Below are positions 8,757 through 17,954 of a stretch of 64,000 nt of DNA, piece after piece. The position numbers and the translations under genes were made by a program. Within the stretch, counting starts at the first letter, position 1, and each line of letters starts with the position of its first letter. The notes below the pieces were generated by a model. That model saw nothing but the letters and a program-made list of their open reading frames with translations. It did not search any database and was not told where the DNA came from. Source of the DNA: Rhizobium etli CFN 42. GTDB lineage: Bacteria > Pseudomonadota > Alphaproteobacteria > Rhizobiales > Rhizobiaceae. Location: NCBI RefSeq assembly GCF_000092045.1, contig NC_007761.1, forward strand, positions 3,103,001-3,167,000, given 5' to 3'.

Positions 8757-10616
8757 ATGTCCTTGTCAGTCTCGCAAAGGCTTTGGCCCTCCCTGCCTCT
8801 GCACCACCGCATTCGCCGAATGTGGTGGGCCTATGCGGTGCTTGCCCTTTCGGCCGTCGCCGGAAGTCTCTTGGCGAGTGGCGAGGTCGGCCGGCGCCGG
8901 GCGGAAGCGGCCTTGGAGGAACAGGCCCGCACCGATGCGAGGATGAACGTGGCGCTGCTGCGCACCGTCCTCGAAAAATACCGGGCACTGCCCTTCGTGT
9001 TGTCCCAAGATACCGCGCTCGCCGCCGCCCTGGCGGGACGCGACGCTGGTACCTTCGAACAGCTGAGCCGGAAGCTTGAGACACTGGCAGCCGGTACGAA
9101 GGCTGCCGTTATCTATGTCATCGACAAGGATGGTATCGCGGTTTCGGCCAGCAACTGGCGCGAACCGACGAGCTTCGTCGGCAACGACTATCGCTTCCGC
9201 GAGTATTTTCAGGGCGCCGTCGCTCAAGGGCAGGCCGAGCATTTCGCGCTCGGCACCGTCAGCAAGAAACCCGGTCTTTATATCTCCGAGCGGATATCAG
9301 GCAGCGACGGTCTGCTGGGCGTCGTCGTCGTCAAGGTGGAATTCGACGATGTCGAGGCTGATTGGAATGCCTCGGGCGCCCCCTCCTACGTCATCGACGA
9401 TCGTGGCATCGTCCTCATCACCAGCATTCCTTCCTGGCGGTTCATGACGATCGGCCGTATCGCGGAGGATCGGTTGACCGCGATCCGCGAGAGCCTTCAA
9501 TTCGGTGACGCGCCGCTTCAGCCGCTGCCGCTCGATATCATCAGGCACCTTGGCGATGGGCTTGCTGTCGTCGAGATCGTCACGCCCGGCGGCGCCGGCA
9601 AGACAAGCTTTCTCAATGTCGGGATGCCGATCCCTGCGACCGGCTGGCATCTGCAGCATCTTGTTGCATTGGGGCCGTCCGTCGATGCAGCGGTCCGCGA
9701 AACGCGCATGCTGGCGCTGCTCTTGCTTTTGCCGCTCCTGGCGGGCGCAGCCTTCCTCTTGCGCCGCCGCCAGACGATCACGCTGAGGATTTTCAGGGAG
9801 CAGCAGGCGCGCGAAGAACTGGAACAGCGCGTGGCCGAGCGGACGCTGGATCTCAGCCAGGCGCGGGATCGGCTGCAGGCCGAGATCGCCGGTCACCGCA
9901 GCACCGAGCAGAAGCTGCAGGCGGTGCAGCAGGATCTGGTGCAGGCCAACCGGCTGGCAATCCTCGGCCAGGTTGCCGCCGGTGTCGCCCATGAGATCAA
10001 CCAACCGGTGGCCACCATCCGCGCCTATGCGGACAATGCCCGCACTTTCCTCGACCGCGGCCAGACGGCGCCGGCCGGTGAAAATCTTCAAAATATCGCC
10101 GCCCTGACGGAGCGCATAGGCTCGATCACCGAGGAGCTGAAGACCTTCGCCCGCAAGGGCCGCGGCAGCGCCGAACCGACGGGCTTGAAGGACGTCATCG
10201 AGGGGGCGGTGATGCTGCTGCGCAGCCGCTTTGCCGGCCGCATGGACACGCTCGACATCGAGCTGCCGCCCGCCGAGCTGCAGGTCATGGGCAGCAGGAT
10301 CCGTCTTGAGCAGGTGCTCATCAACCTGCTGCAGAATGCGCTGGAAGCCGTGGCGCCAAAAGCCGGAGCGGGGCGCGTAGAGGTCAGGACATCGGCCGAT
10401 GCGGAGACGGTGACGCTGACGGTTGCCGACAATGGCCCCGGCATTTCGCCCGAAATCCGCAAGGGCCTGTTCACGCCGTTCAACACCTCGAAGGAAAAAG
10501 GTCTCGGCCTCGGCCTTGTCATTTCCAAGGATATCGTCGGCGATTACGGCGGCCGGATGGAAGTTGAGAGCGATGGCGAGGGAAGCCGCTTCATCGTTCA
10601 TCTGAGAAAGGCTTGA
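8757..10616 (+). CDS. dctB: C4-dicarboxylate sensor histidine kinase DctB
   Basis: 619 residues from ATG 8757; the frame is open far upstream over dctA, but that part is the antisense of dctA. An inner-membrane kinase sensing periplasmic C4-dicarboxylates and phosphorylating DctD. One membrane segment is near residues 20-40 ([20 protein letters not shown]), followed by a long periplasmic PDC-type sensor, a second segment near 325-345 ([15 protein letters not shown]), a coiled coil, the HisKA box [21 protein letters not shown] with His412, then N-box [16 protein letters not shown] and GLGLGL. ATG 8742 lies inside a DctD site and lacks spacing to a Shine-Dalgarno. It is followed by dctD after 4 bp. 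Confidence 0.95.
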   Translation: MSLSVSQRLWPSLPLHHRIRRMWWAYAVLALSAVAGSLLASGEVGRRRAEAALEEQARTDARMNVALLRTVLEKYRALPFVLSQDTALAAALAGRDAGTFEQLSRKLETLAAGTKAAVIYVIDKDGIAVSASNWREPTSFVGNDYRFREYFQGAVAQGQAEHFALGTVSKKPGLYISERISGSDGLLGVVVVKVEFDDVEADWNASGAPSYVIDDRGIVLITSIPSWRFMTIGRIAEDRLTAIRESLQFGDAPLQPLPLDIIRHLGDGLAVVEIVTPGGAGKTSFLNVGMPIPATGWHLQHLVALGPSVDAAVRETRMLALLLLLPLLAGAAFLLRRRQTITLRIFREQQAREELEQRVAERTLDLSQARDRLQAEIAGHRSTEQKLQAVQQDLVQANRLAILGQVAAGVAHEINQPVATIRAYADNARTFLDRGQTAPAGENLQNIAALTERIGSITEELKTFARKGRGSAEPTGLKDVIEGAVMLLRSRFAGRMDTLDIELPPAELQVMGSRIRLEQVLINLLQNALEAVAPKAGAGRVEVRTSADAETVTLTVADNGPGISPEIRKGLFTPFNTSKEKGLGLGLVISKDIVGDYGGRMEVESDGEGSRFIVHLRKA

Positions 10617-10620
10617 GATC

Positions 10621-11967
10621 ATGGACATGGGCATACCCGTTGCTTTGATCGACGATGACAGAGATCTGCGCCGCGCCACCGCCCAGACGCTGGAACTCGC
10701 CGGCTTCTCCGTTTCCGCCTATGACGGCGCCAAAGCGGCGCTGGACGAGCTGCCGGCCGATTTTGCCGGCCCGGTCGTCACCGATATCCGCATGCCCGAG
10801 ATCGACGGGCTGCAACTGTTCGCGACGCTCAAGGGTATGGATCCCGACTTGCCGGTGATATTGATGACCGGCCACGGCGATATTCCGATGGCCGTCCAGG
10901 CCATCCAGGACGGCGCCTATGATTTCATCGCCAAGCCCTTCCCGGCCGACCGGCTCGTCCAGAGCGTGCGCCGCGCCAGCGAAAAACGTCGGCTCGTTCT
11001 GGAAAACCGCATGCTGCGCAAGGCTGCCGACGATGCGCAGGAGAGCTTGCCGCTGATCGGCCAGACGCCGGTCATGGACAATCTCAGGAAGATCCTTCGC
11101 CACATCGCCGATACCGATGTCGACGTGCTGGTCGCCGGCGAAACCGGCAGCGGCAAGGAAGTGGTGGCCCAGATCCTGCATCAGTGGAGCCATCGCCGAA
11201 ACGGCAATTTCGTGGCGCTGAACTGCGGGGCGCTGCCCGAAACCGTCATCGAAAGCGAGCTGTTCGGCCACGAAGCCGGCGCCTTTACCGGCGCCCAGAA
11301 GCGCCGCACCGGCCGCATCGAACATGCAAGCGGCGGCACGCTTTTCCTCGACGAGATCGAGAGCATGCCTGTCGCCACGCAGGTCAAGATGCTGCGGGTG
11401 TTGGAGATGCGCGAAATCACCCCGCTCGGCACCAACGAGGTGCGCCCGGTCGACTTGCGCGTCGTCGCGGCCGCCAAGATCGACCTTGGCGATCCCGAGG
11501 TGCGCGGCGATTTTCGCGAGGATCTCTATTACCGACTGAATGTCGTGACGATTTCCATTCCGCCGCTGAGGGAGCGCCGCGACGATATTCCGCTGCTGTT
11601 TTCCCATTTCGCCGCTCGCGCCGCCGAGCGCTTCCGCCGCGATGTGCCGCAGCTTTCAGAGGCGGTTCGCCGCCATCTTGCCTCGCATTCCTGGCCTGGC
11701 AATGTCCGCGAACTCTCCCATTATGCCGAACGCGTGGTGCTTGGCGTCGAAGGCGGCGGAGCGCCGTCCCTTCCCCAGCAGCCGACCGGAGGCACGCTGC
11801 CCGAGCGGCTGGAACGCTACGAGGCAGAGATCATCCGCGACGCGCTTTCGGCCAATGACGGCGACGTGCGCCGCACCATCGAAACACTCGGCATTCCGAG
11901 AAAGACCTTTTACGACAAGCTGCAACGCCACGGCATCAACCGGGGCGGCTATGCCTCGCGCAAATAG
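10621..11967 (+). CDS. dctD: C4-dicarboxylate sigma-54 response regulator DctD
   Basis: 448 residues. The receiver domain has acidic residues at 11-13 and phospho-acceptor Asp55 ([12 protein letters not shown]). The AAA+ domain has Walker A GETGSGKE, the sigma-54 contact loop GAFTGA (in [13 protein letters not shown]), Walker [10 protein letters not shown] and the R-finger region [12 protein letters not shown] Fis-type helix-turn-helix closes the protein ([23 protein letters not shown]). Phosphorylated by DctB, it activates RpoN-dependent dctA transcription from the two sites at 8700-8753. Co-transcribed with dctB. Confidence 0.97.
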   Translation: MDMGIPVALIDDDRDLRRATAQTLELAGFSVSAYDGAKAALDELPADFAGPVVTDIRMPEIDGLQLFATLKGMDPDLPVILMTGHGDIPMAVQAIQDGAYDFIAKPFPADRLVQSVRRASEKRRLVLENRMLRKAADDAQESLPLIGQTPVMDNLRKILRHIADTDVDVLVAGETGSGKEVVAQILHQWSHRRNGNFVALNCGALPETVIESELFGHEAGAFTGAQKRRTGRIEHASGGTLFLDEIESMPVATQVKMLRVLEMREITPLGTNEVRPVDLRVVAAAKIDLGDPEVRGDFREDLYYRLNVVTISIPPLRERRDDIPLLFSHFAARAAERFRRDVPQLSEAVRRHLASHSWPGNVRELSHYAERVVLGVEGGGAPSLPQQPTGGTLPERLERYEAEIIRDALSANDGDVRRTIETLGIPRKTFYDKLQRHGINRGGYASRK

Positions 11968-11973
11968 GCTGTT

Positions 11974-12441
11974 TCAGACTTCGACCAGTCCCAGCTTCTT
12001 CACCTGCCGGATCGTCAGCATGGTGCGCACGGTATCGACATGTTCGTTCGCCGTCAGCACCTCGATGACGAAATCCTGGAAATGGGTGAGGTTTTCCGCC
12101 ACGCAATGCAGCAGGAAATCGCTGTCGCCCGAAACCATCCAGGCCTGGCGCACCAGCGGCCATTCGGCGGTGGCGGCGGCAAACGCCTTGAGATTGCCTT
12201 CCGACTGGTGCTTGAGGCCGACCATGCAGAAGGCGACCAGATCGAAGCCAAGCTTCGGGCTGTTCAACATGGCGTGATAGCCTTCGATGATGCCGGCCTC
12301 CTCGAGCTTCCGCACCCGGCGCAGACAGGGCGGCGCTGAGATGCCGACCCGGTCGGCGAGTTCGACATTGGTCATGCGGCCGTCGGCCTGCAGCTCCCGG
12401 AGGATCTTTATGTCGATGACGTCGAGTTCCGTGCGACCCAC
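11974..12441 (-). CDS. Lrp/AsnC family transcriptional regulator
   Basis: 155 residues from GTG 12441, with AGAAAGG as Shine-Dalgarno about 7 bp upstream; the longer open frame upstream is the antisense of trxB. The N-terminal winged helix has LDVIDIKILRELQADGRMTNVELADRVGISAPPCLRRVRKLEEAGII. The C-terminal RAM ligand domain is complete (VRQAWMVSGDSDFLLHCVAENLTHFQDFVIEVL). It is divergent from trxB, a neighbourhood common in rhizobia. Its amino-acid effector and targets are not visible. Normal family length. Confidence 0.93.
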   Translation of the reverse strand: MGRTELDVIDIKILRELQADGRMTNVELADRVGISAPPCLRRVRKLEEAGIIEGYHAMLNSPKLGFDLVAFCMVGLKHQSEGNLKAFAAATAEWPLVRQAWMVSGDSDFLLHCVAENLTHFQDFVIEVLTANEHVDTVRTMLTIRQVKKLGLVEV

Positions 12442-12672
12442 ACCGTGGCCTTTCTTTAATTCTCCGCGGCGAGCTTCTATATAAAGCAGCGGAATACGCA
12501 AGAAAGTTTCAAGCCGATGACGGATTCTTGCACAGCAAGGCCATTTGCCTTGTTGGTAATGCAAGGCTGCCCTTGAATAATAGCATTGGACGTTCATAAA
12601 TGGCGCATGGACCGCGAAACGGCCGCAATCGCCTTTTAGCCGCCGCCCTCCTGCCAGTCGAAAGGAAATGAC

Positions 12673-13647
12673 ATGCCCGCCCGCCACACGAAGGTGCTCA
12701 TCATCGGTTCCGGACCCGCCGGCTATACTGCCGCGGTCTATGCCGCGCGCGCCATGCTGAAGCCGGTTCTGATCGCCGGCCTCGAACAGGGTGGGCAATT
12801 GATGATCACCACCGATGTCGAGAACTATCCGGGCTTTGCCGATCCGATCCAGGGTCCCTGGCTGATGGACCAGATGCTGCAGCAGGCAAAACATGTCGGC
12901 GCCGAGATCGTCAACGACCTCGTGTCCGAGGTCGACATGAACCAGCGTCCCTTCGTCGCCCGCACCGACAGCGGCCAGGTCTGGACCGCGGATACGCTGA
13001 TCATCGCCACCGGCGCCAAGGCCAAGTGGCTGGGCATCGAAAGCGAGCAGCATTTCCAGGGCTTCGGCGTTTCGGCCTGCGCCACCTGCGACGGTTTCTT
13101 CTATCGCAACAAGGATGTGATCGTCGTCGGCGGCGGCAACAGCGCCGTCGAAGAGGCGCTTTATCTCTCCAACATCGCCAAGTCGGTGACATTGGTACAT
13201 CGCCGCGACACTTTCCGCGCCGAGAAAATCCTGCAGGAACGCCTGTTCGCCAAGGAAAACGTCAACGTTCTGTGGAACACCGAAGTGGCCGAAATCACCG
13301 GCACGGCGGCCAAGCCCCCGATGCCGCAATCCGTGTCCGGCGCCCGCCTGCGTGACGTCAGAACCGGCACGATCACCGAAATGCGGATCGACGGCGTCTT
13401 CGTTGCCATCGGCCACGCACCGGCAACCGAACTCTTCAAGGACAAGCTGAAGCTGAAGGACAACGGCTATCTCTGGACCGCGCCGGATTCGACCGCGACC
13501 AGCCTCGAGGGTGTTTATGCCGCCGGCGACGTGACCGACGACACATTCCGTCAGGCCGTCACCGCCGCCGGCATGGGCTGCATGGCAGCACTCGAAGCCG
13601 AGCGATATCTGACGGGCCACATGCCCGTCGCCGTGGCCGCGGAGTAA
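12673..13647 (+). CDS. trxB: Thioredoxin reductase
   Basis: 324 residues. Reduces thioredoxin with NADPH through FAD and a redox disulfide. FAD-binding GSGPAGYTAAVYAARA is at the N-terminus; the active-site CATC is at residues 136-139 (SACATCDGFFY). The NADPH motif is GGGNSAVEEALYLS, and the C-terminal FAD motif is GVYAAGDVTDDTFRQAVTAAGMGC. Shine-Dalgarno GAAAGGAAA precedes ATG 12673. Immediately upstream of lsrB in the same direction (7-bp gap). Confidence 0.97.
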   Translation: MPARHTKVLIIGSGPAGYTAAVYAARAMLKPVLIAGLEQGGQLMITTDVENYPGFADPIQGPWLMDQMLQQAKHVGAEIVNDLVSEVDMNQRPFVARTDSGQVWTADTLIIATGAKAKWLGIESEQHFQGFGVSACATCDGFFYRNKDVIVVGGGNSAVEEALYLSNIAKSVTLVHRRDTFRAEKILQERLFAKENVNVLWNTEVAEITGTAAKPPMPQSVSGARLRDVRTGTITEMRIDGVFVAIGHAPATELFKDKLKLKDNGYLWTAPDSTATSLEGVYAAGDVTDDTFRQAVTAAGMGCMAALEAERYLTGHMPVAVAAE

Positions 13648-13654
13648 GACCGGC

Positions 13655-14566
13655 ATGAGAGGCGGGGGAATGCCATTGGATTGGGACAAGCTGCGAATTT
13701 TCCACGCAGCTGCCGAGGCGGGTTCGTTCACGCATGCGGCGGATAAACTCCACCTGTCCCAATCAGCCATCAGCCGCCAGGTGAGCGCGCTCGAGCAGGA
13801 TGTCGGCACCAAGCTGTTTCACCGTCATGCCCGCGGCCTGATCCTGACCGAACAGGGCGAACTGCTCTACCGCACCGCCCATGACGTGCTGCTGAAGCTC
13901 GAAACCGTCAAGATGCAACTCACCGAGACGACCGAGACGCCGTCCGGCAAGCTGCGTGTGACGACGACAGTCGGCCTCGGCCAGGGCTGGCTGACCGACA
14001 AGATCCAGGAATTCCTGCAGCTCTACCCCGATGTGCAGATCCAGCTGATCCTCGACAATGAGGAAGTGGATGTGAACATGCGGCATGCCGACTGTGCGAT
14101 CCGCCTGCGCCAGCCGCAGCAATCCGACCTCATCCAGCGCAAGCTCTTCACCGTGCATATGCACGTTTATGCGGCGCCCTCCTATATCAATCGCCACGGC
14201 GAACCGCAGAAGATCGAAGATCTCGACAATCACCGCATCATCACCTTCGGCGAGCCGGCGCCGAGCTATCTGCTCGACGTCAACTGGCTCGAAGTCGCCG
14301 GCCGCTCCTCGGACAACAAGCGCATCCCGCATCTGCAGATCAACAGCCAGACCTCGATCAAGCGCGCCTGCCTGCTCGGCATCGGAGTCGCCTGCCTGCC
14401 GGACTATATCGTCGGGCGCGATCCCGGTCTGATTCAGCTGGCGATCAACGCTGATGTCCCCTCCTTCGATACCTATTTCTGCTATCCCGACGAGATCAAG
14501 AACGCCGCCAAGCTGAAGGCCTTCCGTGATTTTATCGTCAGCAAGGCCAGAAACTGGAATTTTTAA
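13655..14566 (+). CDS. lsrB: LysR-type regulator LsrB/VtlR
   Basis: 303 residues from ATG 13655 (GGAG about 10 bp upstream); ATG 13670 is an alternative. The N-terminal winged helix is LDWDKLRIFHAAAEAGSFTHAADKLHLSQSAISRQVSALEQDVG, followed by a periplasmic-binding-like effector domain. The sequence and position (trxB upstream, AbcR-type sRNAs downstream) identify it as the LsrB of Sinorhizobium and VtlR of Agrobacterium/Brucella, a regulator of envelope and oxidative-stress genes and, in relatives, a direct activator of an abcR gene. Control of the two sRNAs here is inferred from context and the shared upstream box. Confidence 0.9.
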   Translation: MRGGGMPLDWDKLRIFHAAAEAGSFTHAADKLHLSQSAISRQVSALEQDVGTKLFHRHARGLILTEQGELLYRTAHDVLLKLETVKMQLTETTETPSGKLRVTTTVGLGQGWLTDKIQEFLQLYPDVQIQLILDNEEVDVNMRHADCAIRLRQPQQSDLIQRKLFTVHMHVYAAPSYINRHGEPQKIEDLDNHRIITFGEPAPSYLLDVNWLEVAGRSSDNKRIPHLQINSQTSIKRACLLGIGVACLPDYIVGRDPGLIQLAINADVPSFDTYFCYPDEIKNAAKLKAFRDFIVSKARNWNF

Positions 14567-14603
14567 GCCAGATTAATGGAATGTTTTCCATACTATGCGT
14601 AGA

Positions 14604-14660
14604 GCGCATGACTGGCATGCACAAATGTGGGTTGCCGTTTGCCCATTAAACCACCATATC
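14604..14660 (+). promoter_or_regulatory. Promoter and upstream box of the first AbcR-type sRNA
   Basis: -35 TTGCCG (14632-14637), 17-bp spacer, -10 CATATC (14655-14660). Upstream, GCGCAT-N4-GGCATGCACAAA (14604-14625) ends 6 bp before the -35. The same box and the same spacing recur at the second sRNA. Candidate LsrB/VtlR site. Confidence 0.65.
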
Positions 14661-14666
14661 GCACAT

Positions 14667-14782
14667 AGCTGATGCACATGGTGGCTTTTCCTCCCAGTTC
14701 CACCGCATTAGCTGTTCCCCTCTGGAGGTTTTTGACCTTCACACTTATAAGGGCCCTGGTTTTCCAGTGGCCCTCTTTTTTT
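14667..14782 (+). ncRNA. abcR1: AbcR-family small RNA, copy 1
   Basis: About 116 nt. It shares with copy 2 the unpaired CCCAGTTCCACC segment, TTAGCTGTTCCCCTCTGGAGG, and an intrinsic terminator (AGGGCCCTGG-TTTT-CCAGTGGCCCT then T7). This is the alpha-r15/AbcR family, Hfq-dependent trans-acting RNAs that repress many ABC-transporter mRNAs through the anti-Shine-Dalgarno-like motif. The 5' end is estimated from the -10 box. Which copy corresponds to AbcR1 or AbcR2 of other species is not decidable by eye. Confidence 0.9.
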
Positions 14783-14826
14783 GCCTTGCCGCTTCGAGAA
14801 ATGCCGCATCGCAAAAAAATTGTGCG

Positions 14827-14883
14827 GCGCATAGCAGGCATGCACAAAAAAGCATTGAAACCTGCCTAAGGAAGCACCATATC
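14827..14883 (+). promoter_or_regulatory. Promoter and upstream box of the second AbcR-type sRNA
   Basis: -35 TTGAAA (14855-14860), 17-bp spacer, -10 CATATC (14878-14883). The box GCGCAT-N4-GGCATGCACAAA occupies 14827-14848, again 6 bp before the -35. The conserved box contrasts with the diverged spacer, which suggests a protein site. Confidence 0.65.
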
Positions 14884-14888
14884 CAATT

Positions 14889-15004
14889 CAGCTGATGCAT
14901 TTCGTGGTTTCTCTCCCAGTTCCACCGCATTAGCTGTTCCCCTCTGGAGGTTATTGACCTTCACAATTCAAAGGGCCCTGGTTTTCCGGTGGCCCTCTTT
15001 TTTT
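14889..15004 (+). ncRNA. abcR2: AbcR-family small RNA, copy 2
   Basis: About 116 nt. Same core as copy 1 (CTCCCAGTTCCACC, GCTGTTCCCCTCTGGAGG) with a terminator AGGGCCCTGG-TTTT-CCGGTGGCCCT followed by T7 ending at 15004. The 5' parts of the two copies differ more than the cores, which fits partly distinct target sets known for tandem AbcRs. Tandem duplication in the same order is conserved in Rhizobiales. Confidence 0.9.
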
Positions 15005-15073
15005 GCCCAAAATTTGCTCAATCGACAAAAGCTGCCGCCTCACGTCTCCGTGATTTGCATATCGGCACCCGAC

Positions 15074-15089
15074 GATCAATATATCGATC
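15074..15089. promoter_or_regulatory. Imperfect palindrome upstream of the ArsR-type gene
   Basis: GATCAATATATCGATC is an inverted repeat with one mismatched pair, 30 bp before the regulator start. Position and AT-rich dyad symmetry suit an ArsR/SmtB operator controlling the regulator-exporter pair. Confidence 0.4.
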
Positions 15090-15118
15090 AAACACGATTT
15101 ATAATTCGGTAAAGGACG

Positions 15119-15412
15119 ATGGACAAAGACGAGATCATCAAGGCGCTCGCCCACCCCACCCGGATGGACATTCTAAGCTGGCTGAAGAATCCTGAGGAAC
15201 ATTTCCCCACGCAGGAGCATCCGTTTGAAATGGGTGTCTGCGCCAGCCAGTTTGAGCGCTGCGGCCTATCTCAATCCACTGTCTCGGCCCATCTCGGAAC
15301 CCTGCAGCGCGCCGGCCTCGTCACCACGAAACGTGTCGGCCAGTGGATTTTCTACAAGCGCAACGAAGAAACGATCGCTGCTTTCCTCAAGCAGTTGAAA
15401 CAGGATCTCTAG
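15119..15412 (+). CDS. ArsR family transcriptional regulator
   Basis: 97 residues, winged helix (KALAHPTRMDILSWL ... LSQSTVSAHLGTLQRAGLVTTKRVGQWIFYKRN). Two cysteines in GVCASQFERC lie just before the recognition helix and could bind a metal or act as a redox switch, but no classical CVC arsenic motif is present. A Shine-Dalgarno (AAAGGA) precedes ATG 15119. The stop codon is 1 bp before the MFS gene, so it very likely regulates that exporter. The inducer is unknown. Confidence 0.88.
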   Translation: MDKDEIIKALAHPTRMDILSWLKNPEEHFPTQEHPFEMGVCASQFERCGLSQSTVSAHLGTLQRAGLVTTKRVGQWIFYKRNEETIAAFLKQLKQDL

Positions 15413-15413
15413 A

Positions 15414-16579
15414 ATGCCCCTCGCCCTTCTCGTCCTCGCCTTGAGCTCCTTTGCGATAGGCACAACGGAATTCGTCATCATGGGTCTGCTGCCGGAGGTC
15501 GCCGCCGATCTCTCGGTGACCATCCCGCACGCCGGATGGCTGGTGACGGGTTATGCGCTGGCGGTCGCGATCGGCGCACCCGTCATGGCCATTTCGACAG
15601 CGAAGTTGAAACGCCGCACCGCCCTGATTGCGCTGATGGCCTTCTTCATCACCGGCAACCTGCTTTGCGCTCTGGCGAGCGATTATTGGGTGCTGATGAT
15701 CGCCCGAATTGTGACCGCGCTCTGCCACGGCGCCTTCTTCGGCATCGGCTCGGTCGTCGCCGCCGGGCTGGTCGCCGAAGACCGCAAGGCCCGCGCCGTC
15801 GCGCTGATGTTCACCGGCCTGACACTTGCCAATGTCCTCGGCGTGCCGCTTGGCACCGCGGTCGGCCAGGCCTATGGCTGGCGCGCCACGTTCGGCGTCG
15901 TCACCGTTGTCGGCATCGTCACCATTCTTGGACTGATCTCCATCCTACCGAAAGACAAAAAACAGGAGAACGGCAGCATCCTGCGCGAGATTGCGGCACT
16001 CAGAAATGGCGGCCTGTGGCTGGCGCTTTCCACCACAGTCTTCTTCGCCGCCTCGATGTTCGCCCTCTTCACCTATATCGCGCCGCTCCTACGTGACGTC
16101 ACCGGCGTTTCGCCGGAAGGCGTCACCGGGACGCTGTTCCTGATCGGCCTTGGGCTGACCGTCGGCAATCTCATCGGCGGCAAGCTGCCGATTGGCGTCT
16201 CGGCGTCACTCTTGCCGGCGTCTTCGCCGCGATCGCCACCACTTCCATCGCTTTCAGCTACACGAGCCGGTTCTTCATCCCGGCGGAAATCACCCTCTTC
16301 CTCTGGGCGATCGCAAGTTTTGCCGCCGTGCCGGCGCTTCAGGTCGGCGTCGTCGGCTTCGGCAGGGACGCGCCGAACCTGGTCTCGACGATCAATATCG
16401 GGGCCTTCAACACCGGCAATGCGCTCGGCGCCTGGGCTGGCGGCCTCGTCATCGATGCCGGCTTCGATCTCACCCGCGTTCCGCTCGCCGCAGCCCTGAT
16501 GGCCCTGATCGGCCTGGGTGCGACGGCGCTCACCTATCTCTCCGCCAGAGGACGAGCCGCCCTCGCCCCCGCAGAGTGA
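15414..16579 (+). pseudogene. MFS efflux transporter (AraJ/YdhP-like), frameshifted
   Basis: A 12-helix major facilitator starting MPLALLVLALSSFAIGTTEFVIMGLLPEVAADL. The frame is intact to GLTVGNLIGGKL near 16185. The next residues are then nonsense in that frame, while the expected continuation (ADWRLGVTLAGVFAAIATTS... QVGVVGFG... LSARGRAALAPAE) runs in the frame shifted by one base to the stop at 16579. One G appears missing in AAGCTGCCGATTGG (16182-16195; expected CTGGCC). This removes roughly the last third (about four helices), so the exporter is probably inactive unless it is a sequencing error. The in-frame product would read on to 16499 as a serine/arginine-rich tail. Confidence 0.85.
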
Positions 16580-16604
16580 TCCTCCCGCAAAAGAAAGGAC
16601 CATC

Positions 16605-17729
16605 ATGACCAAGCTTTTCGAACCCACCAAGGTTGGCGACATCACAGTCAAAAACCGCATCGTCATGGCGCCGCTCACCCGCAACCGCTCGCCGGGTGCG
16701 ATCCCCAACGACCTCAATGTCGAATATTATCGCCAGCGCGCCACGGCGGGCCTGATCATCACCGAAGCGACCGCAATCACCCATCAGGGCCAGGGCTATG
16801 CCGACGTGCCCGGCCTCTACAGCAAGGAAGCGCTCGATGGCTGGAAGCGTGTGACTAACGCCGTCCATGCAGCCGGCGGCAGGATCGTCGTCCAGATGTG
16901 GCATGTCGGCCGCATCTCGCACACGACGCTGCAGCCGGACGGCGGCAAGCCAGTCTCCTCGACCAATCGCGTCGCCAAAGCCAAGACCTATCTGGTCAAC
17001 GCCGACGGCAGCGGCAGCTTTGCCGATACCTCCGAGCCCCGCGCGCTCGAAACCGCCGAAATCCCCGGCATCATCGAGGATTATCGAAAGGCAGCCCGCG
17101 CCGCCATCGATGCCGGCTTCGACGGCGTCGAGATCCATGGCGCCAATGGTTACCTGATCGATCAGTTCATCCGCGACGGCGTCAACGATCGTACCGACCA
17201 ATATGGCGGCTCGGTCGAAAACCGCACCCGGCTGGCCTTCGACGTCGTCGATGCTGTCGTGAAGGAAATCGGCGCGGGCCGCACCGCGATCCGCATCTCG
17301 CCAGTGACGCCGTCGGGCGAAAGCTTCGATTCCAATCCGCAGGCCACCTTCACCCATGTCGTCGAAGGGCTGGCCAGATACGGCCTCGCCTATGTCCACG
17401 TCATCGAAGGCCAGACCGGCGGTGACCGTGATTACCGGCAGGGCGAAAACCCCTCCTTCGATTACAGGGCCCTGCGCCAAGCCTATGAAAAGGCCGGCGG
17501 CAAGGCCAGCTGGATGGTCAATAACGGCTATGACCGCGCTCTCGCGATCGACGCCGCCGAAAGCGGCCGCGCCGATCTCGTTGCCTTCGGCAAACCCTTC
17601 ATCGCCAATCCTGATCTCGTCGAACGGCTGGCAAAGAACCTGCCGCTCAACACGCCCGACCAGTCGACCTTCTACGGCGGCACCGCCAAGGGCTACCTCG
17701 ATTATCCCACCCTCGAAAAGGTCGCCTGA
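16605..17729 (+). CDS. Old yellow enzyme family alkene reductase
   Basis: 374 residues from ATG 16605 (Shine-Dalgarno AAGAAAGGA); the open frame upstream overlaps the MFS gene and is not used. An FMN-dependent NAD(P)H:flavin oxidoreductase of the NemA/OYE type, which reduces activated C=C bonds and electrophiles. Signatures: KNRIVMAPLTRNRS, the QMWHVGRISH loop, FDGVEIHGANGYLIDQFIRDGVNDRTDQYGGS with the His/Asn substrate-binding pair, and the C-terminal FMN-phosphate site DLVAFGKPFIANPDL. It is 25 bp downstream of the broken exporter, so the three genes may form a detoxification operon with the ArsR regulator. Confidence 0.93.
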   Translation: MTKLFEPTKVGDITVKNRIVMAPLTRNRSPGAIPNDLNVEYYRQRATAGLIITEATAITHQGQGYADVPGLYSKEALDGWKRVTNAVHAAGGRIVVQMWHVGRISHTTLQPDGGKPVSSTNRVAKAKTYLVNADGSGSFADTSEPRALETAEIPGIIEDYRKAARAAIDAGFDGVEIHGANGYLIDQFIRDGVNDRTDQYGGSVENRTRLAFDVVDAVVKEIGAGRTAIRISPVTPSGESFDSNPQATFTHVVEGLARYGLAYVHVIEGQTGGDRDYRQGENPSFDYRALRQAYEKAGGKASWMVNNGYDRALAIDAAESGRADLVAFGKPFIANPDLVERLAKNLPLNTPDQSTFYGGTAKGYLDYPTLEKVA

Positions 17730-17765
17730 GGTTTCGGTTTCAAGAAATTCGGGCCGAACGGCGGG

Positions 17766-17880
17766 TTCCTCGGCCTTTTGCCGAGGATCTGCGCCGGACA
17801 AGTTAAGTGACTGGAAAATGGTGTTTTCCTGTCAAGCAATTGCCGCGGTCAGATGCTCGGCACAAGGCCGAGCATGACGG
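17766..17880. repeat. Rhizobial intergenic inverted repeat, copy 2
   Basis: Left arm TCCTCGGCCTTTTGCCGAGGATCTG (17767-17791) and right arm CAGATGCTCGGCACAAGG... (17850-17880, ending ATGACGG) each form a hairpin and are inverted relative to each other. The 58-bp centre is unrelated to copy 1. Lies in the gap before the kinase gene at 17955. Confidence 0.65.
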
Positions 17881-17954
17881 CAGAGACTTTGTCTGCAAAC
17901 GAGAAATCCACCGAGAGGTGGAATTTCTGCGTTCAATATCCCTATATAGGACGC

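Noticed and set aside
12442..13812. Upstream extension of the Lrp-type frame
   Set aside because: Covers trxB on the opposite strand; the GTG at 12441 has a Shine-Dalgarno and gives the normal 155-residue length.
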